Shown piece after piece: positions 35,138-46,100 of a DNA stretch of 64,000 bases. The position numbers and the translations under genes are program-made. Location of the stretch: the NCBI GenBank assembly GCA_036245805.1, contig BTRK01000006.1:2335613-2399612 (forward strand), read 5' to 3'. The notes below the pieces were generated by a model. That model worked only from the letters and a program-made list of their open reading frames with translations. It was not told where the DNA came from and did not search any database. Within the stretch, counting starts at the first letter, position 1, and each line of letters starts with the position of its first letter. The DNA comes from Pristionchus mayeri (Eukaryota; Nematoda; Chromadorea; Rhabditida; Neodiplogasteridae).

Positions 35138-36175
35138 CAGTCGCGCGCATAAGTGAGTGGGCAGTTTTTGAATTTGTTGCAACTTTATGCCCAGGAAAGT
35201 CATCATTCTGGCACAAGGGTGTTATGTACCAAATTCATCGGAGATTATTATCATGGCACTATGGTTTTACGTCATCGCATAGTTATTGCGTAGCGATGAC
35301 GCAATCAATCTGCACTTTTTCAAAACGGCATTATTCTAACATAGATTTTTTCCTGTTCGCCATACTTACTATGATTGGAGATATGACCGAGGTCTACCCA
35401 GAATAAATTTTTGATGGTGCTGCTCGGTCGCACATTTGCTGCAGCCTTGCTGCAAAAACAGGGTCTGAAATTTGGAACTCAGCTTCTAGACGAGCTAGGG
35501 ACTCGTTCAAAGCATCAAACAGGGTGTTTTAACAGGGTGCGTAAACAGGGTGTTTTCCGACCCTAGTATACCTCCGAAAAACGCACGCCGCAGGCCGGAA
35601 CGCTATCCAAACGCTCTAAAAAGTTGCAATTCAGTTCTTCAATACATTTTGAACATTACCAGATAAAAACCAGATTTTTATCTAACTTTTCCACAAAGTT
35701 ATGAATGTCCAAAAAATGGTCATGCAAAAAAAGTGATTTTTTCATGCCCTGAGGGCAAATTATGAGATTTTGTATTCATATTCTCAGGATCTTCTGGGAT
35801 CATTATGACGATCACTTTGATGCTTTGAACGAGTCCCTAGCTCGTCTAGAACCTGAGTTCCGAATTTCAGACCCTGTTTTTGCAGCAAATGTGCGACCGA
35901 GCAGCACCTTCAAAAATTTATTCTGGGTAGACCTCGGTCATATCTCCAATCATAGAAAGTATGGCGAACAGGAAAAATCTGTAAGAATAATTCCGTTTTG
36001 AAAAAGTGGAGATTGATTGCGTCATCGCTACGCAATAACTATGCGATGACGTAAAACCATGATAATAATCTCCGATGAATTTGGTACATAACACCCTTGT
36101 GCCAGAATGATCACTTTCCTGGGCATAAAGTTGCAACAAATTCAAAAACTGCCCACTCACTTATGCGCGCGACTG
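35138..36175. mobile_element. Foldback element with Tc1-type CAGTC ends, 1,038 bp
   Basis: The ends read CAGTCGCGCGCATAAGTGAG and the exact complement, flanked by TA on both sides (35136-35137 and 36176-36177). The arms of about 380-400 bp are almost perfectly complementary through ATCATTCTGGCACAAGGG, CGCATAGTTATTGCGTAGCG and AGACGAGCTAGGGACTCGTT. The central approximately 250 bp has no coding capacity. CAGT termini with a TA duplication indicate the Tc1/mariner superfamily, mobilised in trans. It lies between two tRNA-bearing elements. Confidence 0.8.
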
Positions 36176-36178
36176 TAC

Positions 36179-36310
36179 TAGTGATGGCAAATCGTATAGC
36201 AGCCAGTTTGGGGGGAGCTATTCGTCTTCTTCGGTATCTCACTCTCGCTCAGTCTAGCATGTGAGAGAGCACATTAGGAGGGCGCAAGCCGATGGTCCAT
36301 TGCTAGTATG
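36179..36310. repeat. Hairpin MITE with TAGTGATGGCAAATCG end
   Basis: It begins TAGTGATGGCAAATCGTATA and ends CGATGGTCCATTGCTAGTA, with an inner CTCACTCTCGCTC/GTGAGAGAGC stem. It belongs to the same end family as 28131-28244. Confidence 0.55.
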
Positions 36311-36436
36311 CACAACTATCGATTTTTTCTTGGATCCTAGGGCCCTTCGAACGCCATATCAAAACATTGAGTCATCGTGATCATGAAAATAAAATGCAAA
36401 AGAATGCAAAAGCAAAAGAATGCAGGCAAAAATTTG

Positions 36437-36509
36437 CGACCACGGTAGGGATCGAACCTACAATCTTCTGCTCCGTAGGCAGACGCGTTATCCATTGCGC
36501 CACGCGGCC
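36437..36509 (-). tRNA. tRNA-Arg(ACG), copy in element 3
   Basis: It is a 73-nt cloverleaf identical in the mature region to 28391-28463. It is the minus-strand arm of element 3. Confidence 0.9.
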
Positions 36510-36679
36510 ATGTTCATTGCCTCTAATGAACTGCGTAATGGAAGATTAGTAGACTAGCGATGCGCGAACTGTGTAATTGACAGCTGGGAGACTGCTCATG
36601 CTTCAGTCATTGTTAGAGAGCTATCGCCTCGCTAGTCTACTAATCTTCCATTACGCAGTTCATTAGAGATAATGAACAT

Positions 36680-36752
36680 GGCCGCGTGGCGCAATGGATA
36701 ACGCGTCTGCCTACGGAGCAGAAGATTGCACGTCCGATCCCTACCGTGGTCG
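36680..36752 (+). pseudogene. tRNA-Arg(ACG), T-arm mutated
   Basis: The 5' half, D arm and ACG anticodon arm are intact, but the T arm reads GCACGTCCGATCCCTAC instead of GTAGGTTCGATCCCTAC. The T stem cannot pair and the B box loses the invariant TTC. It is probably non-functional. Confidence 0.7.
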
Positions 36753-36887
36753 TAACTTTTTGCCTACATTCTAATTCTTTTGCATTTTATTGTCATGATC
36801 ACGATGATGTTTTTGTATGGCGTTCGAAGGGCCCTAAGAAAATTCAAATCGATAGTTGTACTGGTGATGGCAAATCGCTGGCACTAG

Positions 36888-36956
36888 GTCGGATGAGAAC
36901 TATGACGTCATGCCACCTTTCGTATATCAAAGTGTTCTCATCCGACCTAGTGCCCA
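36888..36956. repeat. Short hairpin MITE nested beside another MITE end
   Basis: CACTAGGTCGGATGAGAACT ... GTTCTCATCCGACCTAGTG is inserted directly after a GGTGATGGCAAATCG end of the other hairpin family, so it is a nested insertion. Confidence 0.85.
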
Positions 36957-38085
36957 AATCGACTTGCGCTTTCCCAATTGCAATGGGGTCTCTCACCGGT
37001 CAGCCAAAATTGGCACATGGGATATTTAAAATAATAAATATGATAACCGTCCAGGGAGCGTAGGGATGAAAAATGTCTTGGTCCTTACATTATCAAGCGA
37101 CTCCACTTGCAGGCTCTCTTCGCAGTCACTCTACTTTCTCCTTCCTTCTTCTCTCCTCTTCTTCTTCTCTTCTTCTCCTCCTCTCCTTCTCTTCTTCTCC
37201 TCCTCTCCTTCTGGCCATCAAGGAGCGACGACTCTTCTTCACTGGGTCCGTATCCAAAGCATGGCTATTAAAATGTCAGCGAATGGCCTTAAAAGAGCTC
37301 ATGAATGATTGAATGTCGTGTGTTATTGTACCGTATCCAGTTGTAGCCTTTATGTAAGCTTTGCTTCCCGCTAGAATTTGTTCATAGTTTCCATATTTCT
37401 TTCGCTGTAGTCACTAGTCCCGTCCTTAGCCCCTCTACCCAAGCTTGATCTCGTTGTGATCAGTGGTCGAAAATGGCATAACGTGTCCGGTTTATGGAGT
37501 TCGGATCAGTGCAAAAGTGGAAAACGTACCCATTTTTTAGTTATTTTTCTTTTAAACGTACCCATTTTCAAAGAGTTCATATTAAATTTTAGAAGCGTGC
37601 CCTCATTTTAAAATTTTTGTGACCTACCCTTTCGACCACTGGTCGTGATCTCCCCTTCGTCGTATTCGTTCTCGACATCCTTCCTCGATGCGCCGATGAA
37701 TCGACGGACTGAAAGCGCCGAAGATACCGTGAAGATGTGGTCGAAGACTGAAGCACTTGGGCTCCGATGCCACCAATACCCCTCGGAGGGTGCTCTGTTC
37801 CTTTATCCCCATGGTGTCCTTCGCCACTGCTCATCCCATTTTTGGGAGCTTTCCCCTCTCCCCCCCCCCCCTACGGTCCCTCCCACCTGACTATGTCAAA
37901 GTTGCTCCGACTGCCTTAATCTTAAGCTCTGGCTTTTGGCTTGTCATTTTCGAATTGTTCTAGAAGGTGTAACTGTTTTCTCTTGCAGGCTCTTGTATCC
38001 TCTGCACCACTCGCTCTCTGTTGTGAAGAAGACGAGTTGACTCGTTCCCGTCGAGCCCCGTTCTGGATTGCAATAAGTGAGCGAG

Positions 38086-38223
38086 GCACTAGGTCGGATG
38101 AGCACCCACTGGATGAGAGCCAAAAAAGTAGCGTTCTCCAGCATCCTCATGGGAGGCTACCAAAGTGTCAAAAATACTTCTGTAGAAGGTTTCCATTTTT
38201 TGGTTCTCATCCGGCGTAGTGCC
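38086..38223. repeat. Hairpin MITE, long subtype
   Basis: It starts GGCACTAGGTCGGATGAGCA and ends TTTTTTGGTTCTCATCCGGC followed by GTAGTGCC. The internal ACCAAAAAAT-type stem matches the copy at 821-964. Confidence 0.75.
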
Positions 38224-38252
38224 GTGAGCGATGCGGGTGCTGGCGATTAGGA

Positions 38253-38457
38253 TGCGACACTAGGCCGGATGACTTTCGCGATGATAACCACAAATAGTAC
38301 CCTTCTGCAGCTTCTTAAGAAGCACTTAAGAAGCACTTAAGACTTAAGAAGACTTAAGAAGAAGAAGCACTTAAGAAGAAGCTGGGAACCTAATGTATAC
38401 TATGGAAGGGTACTATTCTTGATTCTCACCGAGAATGTTATCATCCGACCTGGTGTC
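38253..38457. repeat. Hairpin MITE with internal AAGAAGCACTT repeats
   Basis: The ends are GACACTAGGCCGGATGA and TCATCCGACCTGGTGTC. The interior has tandem AAGAAGCACTTAAGAC units and a TAGTACCCTTC/GAAGGGTACTA stem. Confidence 0.7.
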
Positions 38458-39775
38458 ATGGCTGATTGTGTGGAAGGATAGCTATTGGTATCTGGCCAGT
38501 GCAGATTATGTGAAACGAGAAAGAGATTATTAACATTGCAGTTGAGTCCCGGTTGTTTCTGGCTTCTCCCATCCCCATGTGTTCGCCGCTTCGTTCCTTC
38601 TCCGTTCATTTCCCACCCCTCCCTTTCCTTCATGTCGACCCTTCATCGTCTCTGCTCTATCTTCCCTTATCCCCACTGCACTTCCCCCCACTTCCAGTAC
38701 TTTTCTTTCTCTCAACTCCTTGCCATCCTCTCCCCCACTTTTCCACTTTCCGTCGGTGACATCCTCTTATTTCTCCCTCTTTCGACTCGTTTTGTACCTA
38801 TCCCGACTACACTTTTACCGTTCCCACCCCTTGCACTAGTTTTTCTCGTGTATCCATCTAGACCCGCCACTTTCTCTCCTCCTCTACCTTTTCCTATCCC
38901 TACCTCACCATCCTCCCTCTTATTACCTGTGGATTGGTTTTCTCTTGTTCTCATGCCTTTTTTCTTCCGAACCAGCCGGAAGAAGTGCTGGGGAGGAGCG
39001 TTGTGGGGACATTCACATGGAAACAGTATCGGGAGGAGTAGCATGGGAATTCCAGCGGTCGGGTATTGTGGAGGTATTGTTGTGCGTATCCATGAGCTGA
39101 AGTACTGCAGAGAAGGGTACTTTGATGGTGTTAGAATGTTAGGAAAGTCAGTTCTAGCAACAGTTTCTGGGGAGTTCAATGGTGCAGGAATATGTGGGCA
39201 GTTGCTTGTAGAAGTAGAAGCAAATCGCAGGGAAAAATTTGAGGAATAAGGAAAGTGGCAAGATCCGTGAAAGGGTGTGTTGCTAGCTCGAAAAAAGCGC
39301 ATAGGGGAATTGACAGTTGCTCAAGCTCGTTCATATTCGGAGGGTGAAGTGAGCATGCCGGGAATGTCCTATACTCCTTCATTCTTAAACCTCCGTGATG
39401 TTGAGTACGGTGGTCTACAGCTACGATGCTCGCCCGTGATTATCATTTTACTCTCTGTATTGATCGAGAGTATCTTGTCGATCATGGACTAGTACAGCAC
39501 CAGATCACCTGAAAAGCTAGTCTAAAATAGAGAAAGTTGCATTTGGAATCAGACGCGGTAGACAAAACATGATAGACAGGACAGAGTGGTGATGACGTAG
39601 AGTTGTACAACGTAGACTCAATCTTTCTTTATAAATCGATTCTTAGAGAGATATTACAACGGAAAAACAACAAACAACAATGCAGACTACTACACATTCT
39701 AGTCGGTACCAGGTACCAGAACCAAGAGTACCACAGTCGGTACCAGGTACCCGACCCGAGACTACCACAGTGCCC

Positions 39776-42568
39776 TCAGATTCTCCTGATTTTCCTGGGT
39801 CGGGGTCCGAGCTCGGGGAGAGGCGTGTGATCAGTGATGGAGACGACATTGATGCCTGCCACTGCAAGTCCCTTCACTGACGTCATCCGACCGGGACCGA
39901 GACCACGAACCTGAGAATCAGGGGCATTATAAGGGTACTGTAGACCTGCGATCCTGAGAATCAGGGGATGATAAGGGTACTGTAGACCTGCGATCGTAGG
40001 ATCGTGTGAGCCGAATTCTAATTTGTTTGTAAGGTAGCAGGGAAGGCGGAGGTGTGCACTAGCGGCGAGCGGAATTCACAATATCCTATTTACTAATGCA
40101 GTATACGCGCCATTTTTGCGAAGCGGGGCCGCATGCCTCATCGTTTCACATTATCTATGAGAGAGTACGCTAAACGAGGAGTGCGCGCGGCGCCGCTCGT
40201 AAAAGTGGCGCTCATCCCGCGTTGGAAAACCGGAGATACAGAAAACCGGGATTTCATGACCAGGAATTAGACCGACCGAAGATTCAGGAAAAGTCGGCTA
40301 CCGTACCTGCACTTTCACGGTGCGGATACCGCGACGCATGAGTCGCTGACCGGCGGCAACACCTGCAAAGATTCCCATGTCGGCATGCATTCCCACCGCC
40401 CAGACCTATAGAAATGTTGAAACCGCAACAAACTAGGATGCGACGGTAATGGGGAAACGAAATTTTACATGTTCCTCGGCTGTACCAAAACGGTGTAGTA
40501 TCCAATTCACCCTGTCGCCCATTATTACAGTACTCCCACCGATTGATAGATAATCAATAATCAATCGATAATCTACCGCACCCGTGGTCTGTCCTGCGAT
40601 GGTCGTCTTCTTGCGCGCGTTCTTGAATCCCTCCAGACGGCAGGAAGTGTACGTGAGTACGTTGTTCTGTAATAATCAGGAGTTATTAATATAGCAGTAT
40701 ATTTAAATTTTTAAACTGGAAAAGCTGATCTCAGTGGTAAACGTTGACCCCAAACTATTTTCAAACAGCGCTGAAACCAGTATATTCCCGGTCTATGCGA
40801 AATTGAAATCTGCCTAGCCGTCAAGATAAGATTATAAAAAATCTGTTGTAGAGCAAAATGAAAAAAATCATTATAAAGAAGAATTATTCTTGCCACTTTC
40901 ATCGAGCTGCAACAAATTTAATTATCCCGTGAGATCTATGGTTTCACGCCCACTTTAGAAGCATAGAATCCCGATACTCCAATTCCGTTAGGCAGTGTAT
41001 GATAAAAATATTTAAAAAAATGGAGCGGAGAACAACTACACTATACTTCCAAAAACTTAAAATTTTCAAAAACAATGCTAACCTTGTGATCGATGACCGA
41101 CATCAGCGTGTTGTTCTTCGTCGCCTTGATGTAGACTGTGGGCAACTCGCAGTAGGGAGTCCCGTCGAACAACTGCTTCTGCAAATATAAAAAAATAAGG
41201 ATAATAAAGATAAAAAAGAAAAGAAAACTGCTTCTACAATTAATACATTAATAGAATTTTTTTAAAAATTCCATTTACTAGACAAAGAACAGACCTCAAA
41301 TTGAAACAAGTATGTTGATTGAAACTCAAAGACGTTGTGAAACATAAATCAACGTCAAACTGTCCAATGCCCAGATAAAGACAAAACAATAGCGGCGTTA
41401 TTTCAACAATGGCCTTGGCCTCGATTGAGTTCTAGAAAAATTCCCCCAGCAGTCTTACAGTATCCCTCTGACTACCGTATCCCCATCAGCCCCTCTTAAC
41501 CTACCAGCGTGGCTGCAGTGGGCAGTCTGTCTGCCAAATTGCCGAGTGAGACGGCGATATTGCGAGAGCCCGTTGTTCCCTCCATCACTTCCTAAGAAAA
41601 AGAAGGATTACGGCAGGAGTATTACGGAACAGTAAAATTATTAATGGTTGGAAGCAGCAAAATAAACGACGTCAGTTTTCATACCAATTAGTTAATTACT
41701 CAAACCCCTCGTGCAAAACGAGAGCATGAGCGAAACGGAATGGAATCATTTCAAAAGTTTCAAAAGTTGGAAGTAGATTCATGTTGCATGTTTCAGCTAA
41801 AACTATCTAGGTTTCACAGAAGCTAGTCCATTCGATATAAATAGCGTACAAAAGTAATGGGGCGGATATTCTCCTCTCAAAACAATAATCACTTACTTGC
41901 ACGCGAGATTGATTGAGAGACCTCGCACATCCTGGTTTCACAAGCGATACATATTTTTACCTTGTTTGCATCGGTGATTCTCGTTCCCTGCCTGTGTCCA
42001 TCTCTGATCGAGTCGGAGAGCGGCGTCGTCGTCGAGAGGCATCTGGAGAGAGATCAAGGATCAACTTAGATGATGTCATTGAGGATAGACAAAAGATCAC
42101 CGTGATAGACCCGTGACTTGCTTCATTATATTAGCATTGTGCTTTATTTATGATCAATTGATTTTCTATGCTGAGCGAAATGGTAAAGTACTAGCATCAA
42201 TTCACCCTTTCACCAAATTATGTTGTGCCTGTGAAACTGAAATGCACCATCTATACATCTACATCGGCGCTTCACCATTGAATTTATTTATTTTGATACT
42301 AGACGACGAAACGACAACAATATTACCCGGTTGAACAACTTATGAAGATGCTATGAAACCTAACAATCGCCGCATGAAAATTCTACTATTTTCTTAATTA
42401 TTTAGCAATACAAAAGGACTAAAATGATTGTTTTATAATAACATAGCACCTCATCATGGGCGTCATCATCGTCATCTTGGATGACGTCATCGTCGAGGAT
42501 GAGGAGGGAATCGAGGAGGAGAGGGAGAGACGGGCGAAACTGCGACCGAGCGAGGGAAGGAGCGACAT
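39776..42568 (-). CDS. mrps-11: Mitochondrial ribosomal protein S11 (uS11m)
   Basis: It encodes the small-subunit mitoribosome protein uS11m, which lines the mRNA/platform region of the 28S subunit. Seven exons are fully phase-consistent: 42450-42568, 41961-42042, 41505-41591, 41083-41178, 40577-40666, 40307-40405 and 39776-39910, for 235 residues. The N-terminus (MSLLPSLGRSFARLSL) is a Ser/Arg-rich mitochondrial presequence. The S11 core is clear: NNTLMSVIDHK, TYTSCRLEGFKNARKKTTIA, GMHADMGIFAGVAAGQRLMR, VKVQVRGLGPGRMTSVKGLA and a C-terminus ending RPRKIRRI. A TTGTTGCAG acceptor lies 7 nt before the ATG, which fits trans-splicing. The gene follows the zinc-finger gene on the same strand at about 590 bp. 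Incomplete copies of its exons lie at 21.6-23.6 and 28.6-29.9 kb. Confidence 0.95.
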
Positions 42569-43159
42569 ACTGGATCTGCAACAATTAGTCGATAATCAAG
42601 GACTTCTGTCTGGCGATTGCGTGGGCCGTTAAAAAAAACAGAAATTGTCTCAGCTTAGCACAAGGCATAATAGGTGAAACAAGAGCAACGAGCTCCAACA
42701 CCGAGCAATAGCTTCTCTCCAGAATATCGAGTGAACTTACCACTACTTGCTCCGCACTGGCTGACCCAAGGCTGATCACTGAAACAGGAAACTCAATGGT
42801 TGCGCGAATCGATTACTTCCGATAGTTCATTGGTTCTCAAACCGCTCATTTAAGGGATTCCAACTCATATTGTGAAGCACTTTACACTTCCGAACATAGC
42901 CGAATAAAACTCGACAGAACAATTTGAAACCAGTTAAAAAGAGAGAAATCATCAGCAAATACAAAATTAGCTAGTGACATGGACAGATACCATAACCTGG
43001 GTGTGATACAATCAAACGGGAAAATCTTCTTGGGACCACAGAGCCTCTCGTTAAGAGTAAGGCAAGGGAGATTCAGGGCATGAAATATAGCCTCACAAGT
43101 AAAAATTGGAAACAATTCATCAAAATTTCGACAAGTTCGGGAAAGAAGTCAGTTCCCGA

Positions 43160-46100
43160 TCACGACCAGAGCAGCGAGTTGTACTGTAGCTTGCGGCCGG
43201 TTATCATCGCCTCGTCACAGGCGTCGATCTCGTGCGGCGGCTCCGCAGACATCATCGAGGCGCCGCGCTTGCGGGCCGCTGACGCTCCGGGCACGGATGC
43301 GGACGAAGAAGCCGCGTCCGAAGCGGCCGCGAGCGCCGCCCAACCGCTGCCGCCGTCGCCGAAGGGTGAGCGCAGCTGGAAGAGAGGATAGATCATCGGC
43401 ATGATAAAAGGTAAAAGCAAATGTAAAGGTGTTAGGCATTTTTTCAACGCAAGAGCGGGATTGTGGGACCCCATCAACTATGTACCAGCGAGAGCCATCA
43501 ATCGATAATCGGCACAATAATCGTTAGTGTAAAAATGCTCAATTTTCGAAAAGCTAATTTTTAGTGTTTCATTTTGGACCAGTTCAAAATGTGTTTCATC
43601 CTCATCCTAAAGCAGTTGGAATCCGCTCTCATCGATTCCCCCTCGTCGCTTACGGTAAAAAATAATATACTGATCATCTTCATGACTCATCTTGCTACTA
43701 GCTATTCAGTATCTGATAGTTATTCAGTAGCCAGCAGTACTCCCACCGTATCCCTCCCCTCTCTCACTCACCTCGATCGATCGATGCTGGAAGGCTGCCG
43801 CGCTGCTGCGCGTACGCCCGCGGATCGGCAGCACACGCGACGGACGCGCCAGCTGCGGCACCGCGAAGTCACGCTGCAAGTAAGTATTGCGCACTAGATT
43901 TCGTAATTCAGGTCACCGTCTCTTCATTTTACACACTCTCTCAACCGGTGGAACGGCGAGAGAGTGGGTAGAATGAAGAGACTGTGGTTTCATTTCTGGA
44001 ACTCATTATTGCACACCCCTAACACGCGCGCGCCAACGGTGCAATGAGGGAATTATTATTAATTTTCGAGTAATCATAAGTAGGGTTTAAATTTTCAGGT
44101 AATTTTCGGATGTGTTTCATGCGCGCTAGATAGCTGATAAGCTCATGAACTATGTAGCGCACCTGAAACAAACCGGGAAATAAGCTTGAATGACCTGGAA
44201 ATTGAAACCCTAATCATAAGAGACGAATCGAAACCACAGCCTCGCGAACTGACATGATCATTTAGCGAAGCACGACAGTTCCAGGGGTAAACTAATTATT
44301 TTTTTAAAGAGACTACCTTCGACCAGATCATTGTTTTCACAAATTCTGTTAAGTTTATCCTCACTGAGAAACCTCAAGTCACCGGGATATCAATAAAAAA
44401 TTGTAATCTGAAATTTCAGTGAATTTTACAGCGCTTCTACCACGAATTTCTATTAAACATGATAGTCAGTAGTCGATCAATAACCTACCGTACTCCTGTC
44501 TCTCCTCGGCAGCGGCTCGAACGAGAGTCGCAGCGCCCGCGTCTGCTTCAGATAGGCGGCCAGCTCGGCCTCGGAGAGGCAATCCGATTCGCCCTGCCAA
44601 AGGCAATTATTGATTTCGGTTACTGTATTTAATTTAACGATTTCCCCCTCCTGCATGCGACGAGACGATAGAACGACTGCCAACGCCCTCTCTCCTTTCT
44701 TCCCTTCACGTGAATTAGCTCGTCCAACACCACTCTCCCGTTAGTCTCCTATTTCGAGAAACTATGCGGTTCCACCTTACTGTAACTGGTAAACTGCCCC
44801 AGTTTCCGGCTACACTTATCGTTAATCTTCTCACTTTCTTCCCACTCGGCTATTCCTATCGTCACATGATACCGCGAGCGTTCCGCTGTATCCTTGAGTT
44901 TGAAACGAGTTGATACCCCCTCCTTTCACGTTTCAAACAGAATAGTGTAGTTTGGTCAATCGCGGCGCAGGCCTAGACAAGCCTGGAGGTTTGGGGAAGC
45001 ACAGTATTATCAAAGTCTCGAAGATGCGGTCGAATGCAATTTGAGTAGCGTTTCTGGCTCAAAATATAAAAAAAACAAACGATTGTCGTTTTACATTTCA
45101 CACAACAGCAGGTAACTGTGATTATCCTGATACAGTATCCCTACCGAGTTACACTATGCTTAGCACGTGTATCACGAGCCAGTGGATGTGTGCGGGAACA
45201 TTTTCGAAAAAGTTGTTGCCGTTTTGGCTCATATTATGATGGGATAATACCCTAGAGAGATTATTTCGAAAAATATAGGTCATTTGTCCCGGAGCCGGCT
45301 TTTAGGAATTTTCCGGTTTTGCACCTGGCTATACTCTATTTCAGCTCCCAGATGAGCTACAGAGGTGGCATTGGTCTCAAAATGTGCGAAAAAATATTTC
45401 CAGAAACTTTTCTGTTCAGTGCTAGACTATTGGACAATTATTAATAATAATATGAATGAAAAACCACTTTTCACGTCAAAATATAAATATGGCCCACTAG
45501 CAAGCGGTGTCGTGCTACAGATTTTTAATGCAGATTATGAAAGAATATGTATGTGAACGTGAAATAAAATTATAAAAACCCAAATTGAAGAGGGTTGAAA
45601 TTGGCATTTTTCATTCAAACATGGTATACTGAAGAAAAAGTCGAAAAAGTGATATTTTTTTATTTTTGTTCTTTCTTCATCAAATATTTCCAAAGTATTA
45701 TTGGGATAACACACAGGTGGAAAATACTCGTTTGGAAGGCCATCTTACGAGTATGTGCTCAAAATGAAATTAATTGATAAAAACGAACAATTTCTAGTAC
45801 AAATTGCCATTTTGAGCACATACTCGTAAGATGGCCTTCCAAACGAGTATTTTCCACCTGTGTGTTATGCCAATAATACTTTGGAAATATTGATGAAGAA
45901 AGAACAAAAATATAAAAAAATATCACTTTTTCGAATTTTTCTTCACTATACCATGTTTGAATGAAAAATACCAATTTCAACCCCCTTCAATTTGGGTTTT
46001 TATAATTTTATTTCACGCACACATACATGTTCTTTCATAATCTACATTAAAAATCTGCCTGGAGGGTGCTTTATTCATCCACTGACTCGTGATACACGTG

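Larger units (their letters stand above)
36341..36833. mobile_element. tRNA-bearing inverted-repeat element, copy 3 (best preserved)
   Basis: The terminal inverted repeats are GGCCCTTCGAACGCCATAT and ATATGGCGTTCGAAGGGCC (right copy TATGGCGTTCGAAGGGCC). Inside each end come TCGTGATCATGA and AAAATGCAAAAGAATGCA with their complements, then the two oppositely oriented tRNA-Arg copies, and finally a core with GGAAGATTAGTAGACTAGCG and its complement. At about 493 bp, this is the cleanest example of the arrangement. Confidence 0.75.
37000..39395. other. No confident gene; pyrimidine tracts and two long-subtype MITEs
   Basis: It contains a CTTCTTCTC-rich tract (37140-37210), C runs near 37860 and open frames made mostly of Pro/Ser/Leu. 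One interval with a clean acceptor (about 37989-38078, TTGCAG then ALVSSAPLALCCEEDELTRS and a stop) could be a terminal exon of an unrecognised plus-strand gene. MITEs occupy 38086-38223 and about 38253-38457. The 254-codon frame at 38485-39249 has no splice or domain support. Confidence 0.4.

Noticed and set aside
38485..39249. 254-codon plus-strand open frame
   Set aside because: Composition is mostly Ser/Pro/Leu/Phe from pyrimidine-rich DNA. There is no domain or splice signal, and an opposing minus frame of nearly 200 codons covers the same DNA.
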